A stretch of 64,000 bases of DNA. Origin: Phocoena phocoena (taxonomy: Eukaryota; Chordata; Mammalia; Artiodactyla; Phocoenidae). Numbering within the stretch: position 1 is the stretch's first letter; each line of letters starts with the position of its first letter. The position numbers and the translations under genes were made by a program. Below the pieces are notes generated by a model. That model did no database searches. It was not told the DNA's origin and saw nothing but the letters and a program-made list of their open reading frames with translations. Shown here piece by piece: positions 1 to 12,046 of this stretch. The stretch covers positions 82,433,951 through 82,497,950 of the forward strand of contig NC_089225.1 of the NCBI RefSeq assembly GCF_963924675.1, written 5' to 3'.

Positions 1-900
1 CTGTCTTCCAGAGTGGCTGTATGTATGGTTTTGTATCCCAAGCATCAATCAATGAGAGTTCCTGTTGTTCCACATATTTGGCAACATCTAATAGAGGTTT
101 TTTTTTATATTATCCATTCTAATAGGTGTGTTATGATATCTCAGTGATGATTTAATTTGCAGTTTCCTTATGACATACAATGTTGAGCATCTTTTCATAT
201 GTGTAATTGCCATCTGTATATCTTCTTTGCTGCAGTGTATCTTCAGGTCTTTTGACCACTTTGTTTTTGTTTTTGCTGTACATGGGCCTCTCACTGTTGT
301 GGCCTCTCCTGTTGCAGAGCACAGGCTCGGACACGCTGGCTCAGTGGCCATGGCTCACGGGCCTAGCCACTCCGCGGCATGTAGGATCTTCCCGGACCGG
401 GGCACGAACCCGTGTCCCCTGCATCGGCAGGCGGACTCTCAACCACAGTGCCACCAGGGAAGCCCTGACCACTTTTTAAATTAGGTTTTTTTCTTATTGT
501 TGAGTTTTATGAGTTCTTCGCATATTTTGGATACAAATCCTTCATCAGACACATGTTTTGCAAATGTTTTCTCCGAGTTTGTGGCTTTTCTTCCCATACT
601 TTTGATACTGTCTTTTGCAGAGCAGAAGTTTTTAATTTTAATGAAATCTTGCTTATCAATAATCTCTTTCATGGATCATGCCTTTGGTATATTATACTTA
701 AAACATCATTACTATACTCATGGTCCTCTAGGTTTTCTCCTATGTTGTCTTCTAGGAGTTTTATAGTTTTGCATCTTACATTTATGTCTATGATCCATTT
801 TGAGTTATTTTTTTTGAAGAACATAAGGTCTGTATCTAGGTTCACTTTTTTTTTTTTTTTTGGGTGGGCATGTGGATGTCCCTTTATTCAGCACCATTTG
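1..900 (-). mobile_element. Old L1 ORF2 3' part, antisense, split by a SINE
   Basis: On the minus strand, fragments such as [20 protein letters not shown] match the C-terminal part of L1 ORF2. Stops and indels are frequent. A SINE at 263-465 interrupts it, and the tail continues past the insertion at 919-1380. Confidence 0.85.
263..465 (-). mobile_element. CHR-type tRNA-derived SINE, short form
   Basis: Antisense copy whose head is at the right end (accaggga agccc) and whose tail is T-rich on the left. Flanked by the exact 10-bp duplication tgaccacttt at 253-262 and 466-475. Confidence 0.9.
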
Positions 901-918
901 TTAAAAAGACTATCCTCT

Positions 919-1380
919 AGTGAGGTGGATGGACCTAGAGTCTGTCATACAGAGTGAAGTAAGTCAGAAAGAGAAAAACAAATACCATATGCTAACACAT
1001 ATATATGGAATCAAAAAAAAAAAAAAGGTTCTGCTGAACCTAGTGGCAGGGCAGGAATAAAGATGCAGGCGTAGAGAATGGACTTGAGGACACAGAGGGG
1101 GAAGGGTAAACTGACACGAAGTGAGAGAGTGGCATTGACATATATACACTACCAAATGTAAAATAGATGGCTAGTGGGAAGCAGCTGTGTAGCACGGGGA
1201 GATCAGCTCGTGCTTTGTGACCACCTAGAGGGGTGGGATAAGGAGGGTAGGAGGGAGATGCAAGAGGGAAGGGATATGGGGATATATGTATATGTATAGC
1301 TGATTCACTTTGTTATACAGAAGCGACTAACACAACAATGTAAAGCAATTATACTCCAGTAAAGATGTTAAAAAAAAAAA
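919..1380 (+). mobile_element. 5'-truncated L1, 3' end only, sense
   Basis: Contains the last ORF2 codons and the L1 3' UTR, ending in a poly(A) run. Flanked by a 16-bp duplication aaaaagactatcctct at 903-918 and about 1379-1394. Inserted into the antisense L1 around it. Confidence 0.92.
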
Positions 1381-1421
1381 AAAGACTATCCTCTATGGGA
1401 TATATGGGCACATATGCTTTA

Positions 1422-1750
1422 TTTATTTATTTTTAAATAGGATTTTAAAAATATTTATTTATTTATTTATTTTTGGCTGCATTGGGTCTTCATTGCTGCG
1501 CGTGGGCTTTTCTCTAGTTGCGTCGGGTGCGGGCTTCTCATTGTGGTGGCTTCTCTTGTTGCAGAGCACAGGCTCTAGGTGCGCGGGCTTTGGTAGTTGT
1601 GGCTCGCAGGCTCTAGAGTGCAGGCTCAGTAGTTGTGGCGCACGGGCTTAGTTGCTCTGCAGCATGTCGAATCTTCCTGGACCACAGCTCGAACCCGTGT
1701 ACCCTGCATTGGCAGGCGGATTCTTAACCACTGTGCCTCCAGGGAAGTCC
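1422..1750 (-). mobile_element. CHR-type SINE, long form
   Basis: Antisense; ggctgcattgggtcttc body and caccactg...ggaagtcc head are visible. Exact 15-bp duplication ggcacatatgcttta at 1407-1421 and 1751-1765. Confidence 0.92.
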
Positions 1751-1765
1751 GGCACATATGCTTTA

Positions 1766-3200
1766 ATTTCTCTTGTGTAAATAAATAAATTGGAATGGCT
1801 GGATCATAATTAGATTCACGTTTAACTTTTTAGAAAACTGCCAAAGTGATTCTCAAAAGAGAATATACTGTTTACATTACCACCAGGAATACATGAGAGT
1901 TCCAGTTGCTCCATATCTTCATAAACATTTGATATAATCAATCTTCTAAATTGTAAATATTCTAATAGGTATATAGATGTATATAATTGTGGTTTTAATT
2001 TTCATTTCCCTAATGACTAATGCTGTTTAGCGTATTTTCATTGTTTATTTGCTAGCTGCATATCTTTTTTTTCTTTCTTTTTTTGGCTGTGCTACATGGC
2101 TTGCAAAATCTTAATTCCCCTATCAAGTTCCAAAAAACGTTTATCACCCCAAAATAAAACCTTGTACCCAGTTGGCAGTAGCTCCCTGTTTTCCCCTCCC
2201 CCAAGCCTTGGCATCCACCAGTCTACTTTCTGTCTATATTTTACCCATTTTGGATATGTTTTATAAATGGAACCATACAATATGTGACCATTTGTGTCCA
2301 GCTTCTATCACTTAGCATAACTTTTTTGAGGTGTATATCAGTACTTCAGTCCTTTTTATGGTGAAATACTATTCCATTTTATGGATATACCACATTTTAT
2401 TTATCTGTTCATCAGCTGATGAACATGATGAACATTATGGTTGTTCCAGTTTTGGCTATTATGAGTAGTGTTTCTATGAACATTTGTATACAAGTTTATG
2501 TTTGAACACCTGTTTTCAGGTGTTTTTATCTGTTTTTTTAAACTTTATTTTTGTAAATTAATTTTTATTGGAGTATAGTTGCTTTACAATGTTGTGTTAG
2601 TTTCCACTGTACAGCAAAATGAATCAGCCATACATATATGTATATCCTCTCCCTTTTGGACTTCGTTCCCACTCAGGTCACCACAGTGCATTAAGTAGAG
2701 TTCCCTGTGCTATACAGGATGTTCTCATTAGTTACTATTTTATATCTAGTATCAATAGTGTATATGTGTCAATCTCAATCTTCCAGTTCCTTCCACCACC
2801 ACCCCTTCCCCCTTGGTATCCATACATTTGTTCTCTACATCTCAGTTCTTCTGAGTATATACCTACAGTGGAATTGTTTTCATTTGGTAATTCTATGTTT
2901 AAATTCTTAAGGAACTGCCAAATTGTTCACAGCACCTGCACCATTTTACTTACCCATCAGCAATGCATAAGGATTCCAGTTTCCCCACATTCTCACCAAC
3001 CTTTATTTTCTTTTTATTTTGTAAAGAAAATCCTTTACAGTGGATATGAACTAGTATCTCATTGTTGGTTTGATTTGCATTTTCCTAATGACTAATGAAC
3101 TTGAGCATCTTTAATATGATTGTTGACTATTTGTGTGTTTTCTTTGGAGAAATGTCTATTCAACCCCTCTGCCCATTTTTTAGTAGGTGTGTTTGGGTTA
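1766..3200 (-). mobile_element. Antisense L1 remnants, at least two ages
   Basis: Decayed L1 ORF2 and 3' UTR sequence in minus orientation. A second L1 3' end starts near 2540 (attggagtatagttgcttta). No open frames of note. Confidence 0.75.
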
Positions 3201-3205
3201 TCTTT

Positions 3206-3559
3206 AATTTAATTTAATTTAATTAATTTATTTTTTGGCTGCATTGGGTCTTCGTTGCTGCGCACGGGCTTTCTCTACTTGCAGCGTGTATGGTCTTCTC
3301 ATTGTAGTGATTTTTGAAATCTTCTCATTGCGGTGGCCTCTTCTTGCGGAACACAGGCTCTAGGCACGTGGGCTTCAGTAGTTGTGCCATGCGGGCTCAG
3401 TAGTTATGGATTGCGGGCTCTAGAGCGCAGCCTTAGTAGTTGTGGTGCACGGGCTTAGTTGCTCTGTGACATGTGGGATATTCCCGGACCAGGGATCAAA
3501 CCCCTGTCCTCTGTGTTGGCAGGCGGATTCTTAACCACTGTACCACCAAGGAAGTCCCT
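3206..3559 (-). mobile_element. CHR-type SINE, long form
   Basis: Antisense SINE with an (aattta)n tail and ggaagtcc head. Imperfect duplication ggttatcttt / ggttgtcttt on the flanks. Confidence 0.85.
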
Positions 3560-4370
3560 GGGGTTGTCTTTTGTCTGTTGGGTCTTAAGAGATGTTTGTA
3601 TATTCTAGACCCTTATCAGTTATTTGATTTGCAAATATTTTCTCTCATCTGTGGCTTGTCTTTTCACTCATGTCATGGTATCCTTTGTGCAAAAAGCTTT
3701 TATCTTGCTAATGTCCAGTTTATCTATTTTTTTTTTTTTGACACTTATCCTTCTGGTGTCATATCTAAATCCAAGGTCATTAAGCTTTATTCTTTTGTTT
3801 TCCTCTAAAAATTATATGGTTTTAGCTCTTATTAGGTCTCTGATCCCTTTTTGTTCATTTTTGGTATACAGTTGACCCTTAAACAACATGGATTTGAACT
3901 GTGTGGGTCCGTTTATACTTGGACTTTTTTCAGTAAATACATACTATAGTACTGTACAATCCACAGTTGGTTAAATTCACAGATGCAGAACTGCAGATAT
4001 GGAGGGCCAACTGTAAAGTTGTACGTGAATTTTCCACTGTGCAGAGAGTTGGTGCCATTAACTCCTGTGCTGTTCAAGGGTCAACCGTATATTATGAGGT
4101 AGGGGTGCATTTTAATTGTTTTGTATGCGGCTATTCAATTGTCCCTGCACCATTTGTTGAAGAGACTTCATTCCCCATCGAATGCTTTTGGAACCCTTGT
4201 TGAAAATTATTTGGTCAGAGTTGTATGAGTTTATTTCTGGACTCTCAATTCTATTTTGTTGATCTATATGTCTATCCTTATGTCAGTACCACATTCTTTC
4301 GTACACCTTAGCTTTGTAGTGATTTGTGAAACTGAAGAACGAGCTGCTTTCCCTGCATCCTATAAGGTTT
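3560..4370 (-). mobile_element. Antisense L1 ORF2 remnant around a MITE
   Basis: L1-like sequence on both sides of a DNA-transposon MITE at 3869-4087. The line of homology resumes after the insertion (gaggtaggggtgcattttaa). Confidence 0.75.
3869..4087. mobile_element. Tigger-like (pogo) non-autonomous DNA transposon
   Basis: Terminal inverted repeats cagttgacccttaaacaac and tgttcaagggtcaaccg, flanked by TA at 3867-3868 and 4088-4089, as expected for Tc1/pogo elements. 219 bp, no coding capacity. Confidence 0.85.
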
Positions 4371-4584
4371 TTATTTTTGTTTTTTTTTTTTTGCGGTACG
4401 CGGGCCTCTCACTGTTGTGGCCTCTCCCGTTGCGGAGCACAGGCTCCAGACGCGCAGGCTCAGCGGCCATGGCTCACGGGCCCAGCCGCTCCGCGGCATG
4501 TGGGATCTTCGCGGACCGGGGCACGAACCCCTGTCCCCTGCATCGGCAGGTGGACTCTCAACCACTGCGCCACCAGGGAAGCCC
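4371..4584 (-). mobile_element. CHR-type SINE, short form
   Basis: Well preserved antisense copy with pol III B-box-like sequence near the right end. Flanks catcctataag / catcttataag form a near-perfect duplication. Confidence 0.9.
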
Positions 4585-5038
4585 CATCTTATAAGTTTTG
4601 ATGTATTGTGTTTATCTGTCATCACCCCCTTGAGTTAATTATTTTATTTAGTTCTCCAGTATTTTATTTCTATCATTAAAACACAGATACACAAAATTGT
4701 AATAGTATTATTTATACAGACAGTGTTTATTTAGGTTTTTCATAGAGTTATTAATTTATTTGCTTACCATTTTTCTAGCATCTCAGGACTTCCTTCTGGT
4801 ATCATTTTTATTTTCTACTTCTTTAGGAATTGCTTTTGTGTAAGATCTGTTCATTATAAACTCAGCTTTTTAATCTTAAAAATATCATTCACCCTCTTCT
4901 GAAAAAGTAGCTTTAAGCATATACAATTATGTACTGAAAGTTACTTTTTTATTATTCTTGTGACTTCTACGGCCATTGTTGCTATTGAATAGTCTGATGT
5001 ATATCTTATGTTAATACTCTGTAGGTGATCGTATCTCT
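4585..5038. other. AT-rich old sequence, no gene seen
   Basis: Probably more decayed LINE sequence; nothing specific recognised. Confidence 0.4.
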
Positions 5039-5451
5039 CTGGCTGCATTTTATTATTTTTTTTTTTTAATTTTTATTTTTTATCATTTTAACGTCTTTAT
5101 TGGAGTATAATTGCTTTACAATGGTATGTTAGTTTCAGCTTCACAACAAAATGAATCAGTTATATATATACATATGTTCCCATATCTCTTCTCCCTTGCC
5201 TCTCCCTCTCTCCCGCCTTCCCTATCCCACCCCTCCAGGCGGTCACAAAGCACCGAGCTGATCTCCCTATGCTATGCAGCTGCTTCCCACTAGCTATCTA
5301 CCTTACGTTTGGTAGTGTATATATGTCCATGCCTCTCTCTCGCTTTCTCACAGTTTACCCTTCCCCCTCCCCATATCCTCAAGTCCATTCTCTGGTAAGT
5401 CTGTGTCTTTATTCCTCTTTCACCCCTAGGTTCTTCATGACATTTTTTTTC

Positions 5452-8400
5452 TTAAATTCCATATATATGTGTTAGCATACGGTATTTGTCTCTCTCTTTC
5501 TGACTTACTTCACTCTGTATGACAGACTCTAGGTCTATCCACCTCATTACAAATAGCTCAATTTCGTTTCTTTTTATGGCTGAGTAATATTCCATTGTAT
5601 ATATGTGCCACATCTTCTTTATCCATTCATCCGATGATGGACACTTAGGTTGTTTCCATCTCCGGGCTATTGTAAATAGAGCTGCAATGAACATCTTGGT
5701 ACATGACTCTTTTTGAATTATGGTTTTCTCAGGGTATATGCCCAGTAGTGGGATTGCTGGGTCATATGGTAGTTCTATTTGTAGTGTTTTAAGGAACCTC
5801 CATACCGTTCTCCACAGTGGCTGTATCAATTTACATTCCCACCAACAGTGTAAGAGGGTTCCCTTTTCTCCACACACTCTCCAGCATTTATTGTTTCTAG
5901 ATTTTTTGATGATGGCCATTCTGACTGGTGTGAGATGATATCTCATTGTAGTTTTGATTTGCATTTCTCTAATGATTAGTGATGTTGAGCATTCTTTCGT
6001 GTGTTTGTTGGCAGTCTGTATATCTTCTTTGGAGAAATGTCTATTTAGGTCTTCTGCCCATTTTTGGATTGGGTTGTTTGTTTTTTTGTTATTAAGCTGC
6101 ATGAGCTGCTTATAAATTTTGGAGATTAATCCTTTGTTAGTTGCTTCATTTGAAAATATTTTCTCCCATTCTGAGGGTTGTCTTTTGGTCTGGATTATGG
6201 TTTCCATTGCTGCGCAAATGCTTTTAAGTTTCATTAGGTCCCATTTGTTTATTTTTGTTTTTATTTCCATTTCTGTAGGAGGTGGGTCAATAAGGACCTT
6301 GCTGTGATTTATGTCACAGAGTGCTCTGCCTATGTTTTCCTCTAAGAGTTTGATAGTTTCTGGCCGTACATTTAGGTCTTTAATCCATTTTGAGCTTATT
6401 TTTGTGTATGGTGTTAGGGAGTGATCTAATCTCATACTTTTACATGCAGCTGTCCAGTTTTCCCAGCACCACTTATTGAAGAGGCTGTCCTTTCTCCACT
6501 GTACATTCCTGCCTCCTTTATCAAAGATAAGGTGACCATATGTGCATGGGTTTATCTCTGGGCTTTCTATCCTGTTCCATTGATCTTTCTGTTTTTGTGC
6601 CAGTACCATACTGTCTTGATTACTGTAGCTTTGTAGTATAGTCTGAAGTCAGGGAGCCTGATTCCTCCAGCTCCGTTTTTCGTTCTCAAGATTGCTTTGG
6701 CTATTCGGGGTCTTTTGTGTTTCCATACAAATTGTGAAATTTTTTGTTCTATTTCTGTGAAAAATGCCAGTGGTAGTTTGATAGGGATTGCATTGAATCT
6801 GTAGCTTGCTTTGGGTAGTAGAGTCATTTTCACAATGTTGATTCTTCCAATCCAAGAACATGGTATATCTCTCCATCTATTTGTATCATCTTTATTTTCT
6901 TTCATCAGTGTCTTATAATTTTCTGCATACAGGTCTTTCGTCTCCTTAGGTAGGTTTATTCCTAGATATTTTATTCTTTTTGTTGCAATGGTAAATGGGA
7001 GTGTTTTCTTGATTTCACTTTCAGATTTTTCATCCTTAGTGTATAGGAATGCCAGAGATTTCTGTGCATTAATTTTGTATCCTGCTACTTTACTAAATTC
7101 ATTGATTAGCTCTAGTAGTTTTCTGGTAGCATCTTTAGGATTCTCTATGTATAGTATCATGTCATCTGCAAATAGTGACAGCTTTACTTCTTCTTTTCCT
7201 ATTTGGATTCCTTTTATTTCCTTTTCTTCTCTGATTGCTGTGGCTAAAACTTCCAAAACTATGTTGAATAAGAGTGGTGAGGGTGGGCAACCTTGTCTTG
7301 TTCCTGATCTTAGTGGAAATGCTTTCAGTTTTTCACCATTGAGGATGATGTTGGCTGTGGGTTTGTCATATATGCCCTTTATTATGTTGAGGAAAGTTCC
7401 CTCTATGCCTACTTTCTGCAGGGTTTTTATCATAAACGGGTGTTGAATTTTGTCAGAAGCTTTCTCTGCATCTATTGAGATGATCATATGGTTTCACTCC
7501 TTCAATTTGTTAATGTGGTGTATCACGTTGATTGATTTGCGTATATTGAAGAATCCTTGCATTCCTGGAATACACCCCACTTGATCATGGTGTATGATCC
7601 GTTTAATGTGCTGTTGGATTCTGTTTGCTAGTATTTTGTTGAGGATTTTTGCATCTATGTTCATCAGTGATATTGGCCTGTAGTTTTCTTTCTTTGTGAC
7701 ATCCTTGTCTGGTTTTGGTATCAGGGTGATGGTGGCCTCGTAGAATGAGTTGGGGAGTGTTCCTCCCTCTGCTATATTTTGGAAGAGTTTGAGAAGGATA
7801 GCTGATAGCTCTTCTCTAAATGTTTCATAGAATTCGCCTGTGAAGCCATTTAGTCCTGGGCTTTTGTTTGTTGGAAGATTTTTAATCACAGTTTCAATTT
7901 CAGTGCTTGTGATTGGTCTGTTCATATTTTCTCTTTCTTCCTGATGCAGTCTTGGCAGGTTGTGCCTTTCTAAGAATTTGTCCATTTCTTCCAGGTTGTC
8001 CATTTTATTGGCATAGAGTTGCTTGTAGTAATCTCTCATGATCTTTTGTATTTCTGCAGTGTCAGTTGTTACTTCTCGTTTTTCATTTCTAATTCTATTG
8101 ATTTCAGTCTTCTCCCTTTTTTTCTTGATGAGTCTGGCTAATGGTTTATCAATTTTGTTTATCCTTTCAAAGAACCAGCTTTTAGTTTTATTGATCTTTG
8201 CTATTGTTTCCTTCATTTCTTTTTCATTTATTTCTGATCTGATTTTTATGATTTCTTTCCTTCTGCTAACTTTGGGGTTTTTTTGTTCTTCTTTCTCTAG
8301 TTGCTTTAGGTGCAAGGTTAGGTTGTTTATTCGAGATGTTTCCTGTTTCTTAAGGTAGGATTGTATTGCTATAAACTTCCCTCTTAGAACTGCTTTTGCT

Positions 8401-9250
8401 GCATCCCATAGATTTTGAGTCGTCGTGTCTCCATTGTCATTTGTTTCTAGGTATTTTTTGATTTCCTCTTTGATTTCTTCAGTGATCACTTCGTTATTAA
8501 GTAGTGTATTGTTTAGCCTCCATGTGTTTGTATTTTTTACAGATCTTTTCCTGTAATTGAAATCTAGTCTCATAGCGTTGTGGTCGGAAAAGATACTTGA
8601 TACAATTTCAGTTTTCTTAAATTTACCAAGGCTTGACTTGTGACCCAGGATATGATCTGTCCTGGAGAATGTTCCATGAGCACTTGAGAAAAATGTGTAT
8701 TCTGTTGTTTATGGATGGAATGTCGTATAAATATCAATTAAGTCCATCTTGTTTAATGTATCATTTAAAGCTTGTGTTTCCTTATTTATTTTCATTTTGG
8801 ATGATCTGTCCATTGGTGAAAGTGGGGTGTTAAAGTCCCCTACTATGAATGTGTTACTGTCGATTTCCCCTTTTATAGCTGTTAGTATTTGCCTTATGTA
8901 TTGAGGTGCTCCTATGTTGGGTGCATAAATATTTACAATTGTTATATCTTCTTCTTGGATCGATCCCTTGATCATTATGTAGTGTCCTTCTTTGTCTCTT
9001 CTAATAGTCTTTATTTTAAAGTCTATTTTGTCTGATATGAGAATTGCTACTCCAGCTTTCTTTTGGTTTCCATTTGCATGAAATACCTTTTTCCATCCCC
9101 TTACTTTCAGTCTGTATGTGTCTCTAGGTCTGAAGTGGGTCTCTTGTAGACAGCAAATATATGCATCTTGTTTTTGTATCCATTCAGCCAATCTGTGTCT
9201 TTTGGTGGGAGCATTTAGTCCATTTACATTTAAGGTAATTATCTATATTT
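5452..9250 (-). pseudogene. L1 ORF2 (endonuclease and reverse transcriptase), inactivated
   Basis: ORF2p nicks target DNA and reverse-transcribes L1 RNA. Minus-strand order: endonuclease from ITLNVNGLNA (near 9225), RT with the FADD catalytic motif near 7160, and a Cys-rich C-terminus ([19 protein letters not shown]) near 5815. Lesions I can place: in-frame TAA and TAG just before ITLNVNG that separate it from an ATG; TAA at 8709-8711 in the HPK position; TGA at 7494-7496; and an apparent 4-bp deletion near 6591 that shifts frame. Between these points the frame is open and motifs are kept. Ends ...LTHIYGI. Confidence 0.9.
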
Positions 9251-9318
9251 ATGTTCCCATTCCCAGTTTCTTAATTGTTTTGTTATTGTAGGGCTTTTTC
9301 TTCTCTTGTGTTTCTTGC

Positions 9319-10212
9319 CTAGAGAAGTTCCTTTAGCAGTTGTTGTAGGGCTGGTTTGGTGGTGCTGAACTCTCTCAGCTTTTGCTTGTCTGTAAAGGTT
9401 TTAATTTCTCCATCAAATCTGTATGAGATCCTTGCTGGGTAGAGTAATCTTGGTTGCAGGTTTTTCTCCTTCATCACTTTCAATATGTCCTGCCACTCCC
9501 TTCTGGCTTGCAGAGTTTCTGCTGAAAGATCAGCTGTTAACCTTATGGGGATTCCCTTGTGTGTTATTTGTTGTTTTTCCCTTGCTGCTTTTAATATGTT
9601 TTCTTTGTATTTAATTTTTGACAGTTTGATTAATATGTGTCTTGGCGTATCTGTCCTTGTATTTATCCTGTGTGGGACTCTCTGTGCTTCCTGGACTTGA
9701 TTAACTATTTCCTTTCCCATATTAGGGAAGTTTTCAACTATAATCTCTTCAAATATTTTCTCAGACCCTTTCTTTTTCTCTTCTTCTTCTGGAACCCCTA
9801 TAATTCGAATGTTGGTGCATTTAATGTTGTCCCAGACGTCTCTGAGACTGTCCTCAGTTCTTTTCATTCTTTTTTCTTTATTCTGCTGTGCATTAGTTAT
9901 TTCCACTATTTTATCTTCCAGGTCACTTATCCATTCTTCTGCCTCATTTAATCTGCTATTGATCCCATCTAGAGTATTTTTCATTTCATTTATTGTGTTG
10001 TTCATCATTGTTTGTTTCATGTTTAGTTCTTCTAGGTCCTTGTTAAATGTTTCTTGCATTTTGTCTATTCTGTTTCCAAGATTTTGGATCATCTTTACTA
10101 TCATTATTCTGAATTCTTTTTCAGGTCGACTGCCTATTTCCTCTTCATTTATTAGGTCTGGTGGGTTTTTATCTTGCTCCTTCATCTGCTTTGTGTTTTT
10201 CTGTCTTTTCAT
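9319..10212 (-). CDS. L1 ORF1 protein, open reading frame
   Basis: 297 residues from MKRQKNTKQMKEQDKNPPDL to LLKELL and stop. ORF1p of L1 is an RNA-binding chaperone that trimerises and packages L1 RNA. Layout fits: polar N-terminus, a coiled coil around residues 45-120 (heptad-like, e.g. NTINEMKNTLDGINSRLNEA), an RRM around 125-225 (IRIIGVPEEEEKK), and a C-terminal domain with the conserved YPARISYRFDGEIKTF segment. The length is somewhat short of human ORF1p (338). ORF2 follows after a gap of under 100 nt on the same strand. Open but not proven functional. Confidence 0.85.
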   Translation of the reverse strand: MKRQKNTKQMKEQDKNPPDLINEEEIGSRPEKEFRIMIVKMIQNLGNRIDKMQETFNKDLEELNMKQTMMNNTINEMKNTLDGINSRLNEAEEWISDLEDKIVEITNAQQNKEKRMKRTEDSLRDVWDNIKCTNIRIIGVPEEEEKKKGSEKIFEEIIVENFPNMGKEIVNQVQEAQRVPHRINTRTDTPRHILIKLSKIKYKENILKAAREKQQITHKGIPIRLTADLSAETLQARREWQDILKVMKEKNLQPRLLYPARISYRFDGEIKTFTDKQKLREFSTTKPALQQLLKELL

Positions 10213-12032
10213 TTTGCTTATCTTACTGTGTTTGTGGTCTCCTTTTTGCAGGCTGAAGGTTTGTAGTTCCTGTTGTTTTTGGTGTCTGTCCCCAGTGGCT
10301 AAGGTTGGTTCAGTGGGTTGTGTAGACTTCCTGGTGGAGGGTACTAGTGCCTGTGTTCTGGTGGATGAGGCTAGATCTTGTCTTTCTGGTGGGCAGGTCC
10401 ACGTCTGGTGGTGTGTTTTGGGGTGTCTGTAGACTTATTATGATTTTGGGCAGCCTCTCTGCTAATGGGTGGGGTTGTGTTCCTGTCTTGCTAGTTGTTT
10501 GGCATAGGATGTCCAGCACTGTAGCTTGCTGGTCGTTGAGTGAAGCTGGCTGCTGGCGTTGAGATGGAGATCTCTGGGAGATTTTTGCCGTTTGATATTA
10601 TGTGCAGCTTGGAGGCCTCATGTGGACCAGTGTCCTGAAGTTGGCTCTCCCACCTCAGAGGCACAGCACTAACTCCTGGCTGCAGCACCAAGAGCCTTTC
10701 ATCCACACGGCTCAGAAGAAAAAGGAGAAAAAGTAGAAAGAAAGAATTAGTAGAAGTAGAAAGAAAGAAAGAAGGGAGGGAGGGAGCAAGGAAGGAAGGA
10801 GGGAAGGAAAGAAGAAACGAAAGAAGACAAAGTAAAATAAAATAAAGTAAGATAAAATATAATGAAGTTTTTAAAATAAAAAAATAATTATTAAGAGGAA
10901 AAGAAAACAAAAAAACAGATGGATAGAACCCGGAACAAATGGTGGAAGCAAAGCTATACAGACAAAATCTCACACAGAAGCATACACATACACACTCAGA
11001 AAAGAGGAAAAGAGGAAAAAATCATAAATCTTGGTCTCAAAGTCCACCTCCTCAATTTGGGATGATTCGTTGTCTAAAGGAGGGAAGGAAGAAAAGAAAG
11101 GACGAAGATAAAATAAAATAACATAAGGTTATTAAAATAAAAAATAATTATTAAGAAAAAAACAGGACGGATAGAACCCTCGGACAAATGGTGGAAGCAA
11201 AGCTATACAGACAAAATCTCACACAGAAGCATACACATACACACTCACAAAAAGAGGAAAAGGGGAAAAAATCATAAATCTTGCTCTCAAAGTCCACCTC
11301 CTTAATTTGGGATGATTCGTTGTCTATTCATGAATTCCACAGATGCAGGGTACATCAAGTTGATTGTGGATCTTTAATCCACTGTTTCTGAGGCTGCTGG
11401 GAGAGATTTCCCTTTCTCTTCTTTGTTCTCACAGCTCCCAGGGGCTCAGCTTTGGATTTGGCCCCGCCTGTGCGTGTAGGTCGCTGGAGGGCGTCTGTTC
11501 TTTGCTCAGACAGGACGGGGTTAAAGGAGCCGCTGAAGGCTCTGGCTCACTCAGGCCGTGGGGTAGGGAGGGTCACGGAGTGCAGGGCGAGCCTGCGGCG
11601 GCAGAGGCCGGAGTGACGTTGCAGCAGCCTGAGGCACGCTGTGCGTTCTCCTGGGGGAGTTGTCCCTGGATCCCGGGACCCTGGCAGTGGTGGGCTGCAC
11701 AGGCTCCCCGGAAGGGGGGTGTGGATAGTGACCTGTGTTTGCACACAGGCTTCTTGGTGGCGGCAGCAGCCGCCTTAGTGTCTCATGTCTGTCTCTGGGG
11801 TCCACACTTTTAGCCGCGGCTCGCCCCCGTCTCTGGAGCTCCTTTAAGCAGCGTTCTTAATGCCCTCTCCTTGCACACCAGGAAACAAAGAGGGAAGAAA
11901 AAAGTCTCTTGCCTTTTCAGCAGGTCCAGACTTTTCCCCAACTCCCTCTCGGCTAGCTGCGGTGCACTAATGCCCTGCAGGCTGTGTTCACGCCGCTAAC
12001 CCCAGTCCTCTCCTGGCGCTCCAACTGAAGCC
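10213..12032 (-). promoter_or_regulatory. L1 5' UTR / internal promoter region
   Basis: About 1.8 kb upstream of ORF1 on the minus strand. 10735-10850 is purine-rich low-complexity, 10830-11325 holds two ~250-bp tandem units, and 11400-12030 is GC-rich with many CpGs, as expected of an L1 promoter. Confidence 0.7.
10830..11326 (-). repeat. Two tandem ~250-bp units in the L1 5' UTR
   Basis: The segment from ggatagaaccc (10921) to gattcgttgtct (11064) recurs from 11169 to 11325 with an offset of 248-250 bp and about 95% identity. Confidence 0.88.
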
Positions 12033-12046
12033 CTGGCTGCATTTTA

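Larger units (their letters stand above)
5053..12032 (-). mobile_element. Full-length L1 retrotransposon
   Basis: A 6.98-kb element in minus orientation. The poly(A) tail appears as T-runs at 5053-5078. ORF2 remnants span about 9233-5452, an open ORF1 spans 10212-9319, and a long CpG-containing 5' UTR runs to 12032. The target site duplication ctggctgcatttta is exact at 5039-5052 and 12033-12046. The lesions are few, so the insertion is fairly young. It landed within older L1 sequence, about 2.9 kb upstream of the first CARF coding exon. Confidence 0.96.

Noticed and set aside
9809..10432. 207-codon plus-strand frame rich in Phe, Leu and Ser
   Set aside because: It is the complement of L1 ORF1.
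11364..11813. 149-codon GC-rich frame
   Set aside because: Falls within the CpG-rich L1 5' UTR; no family resemblance.
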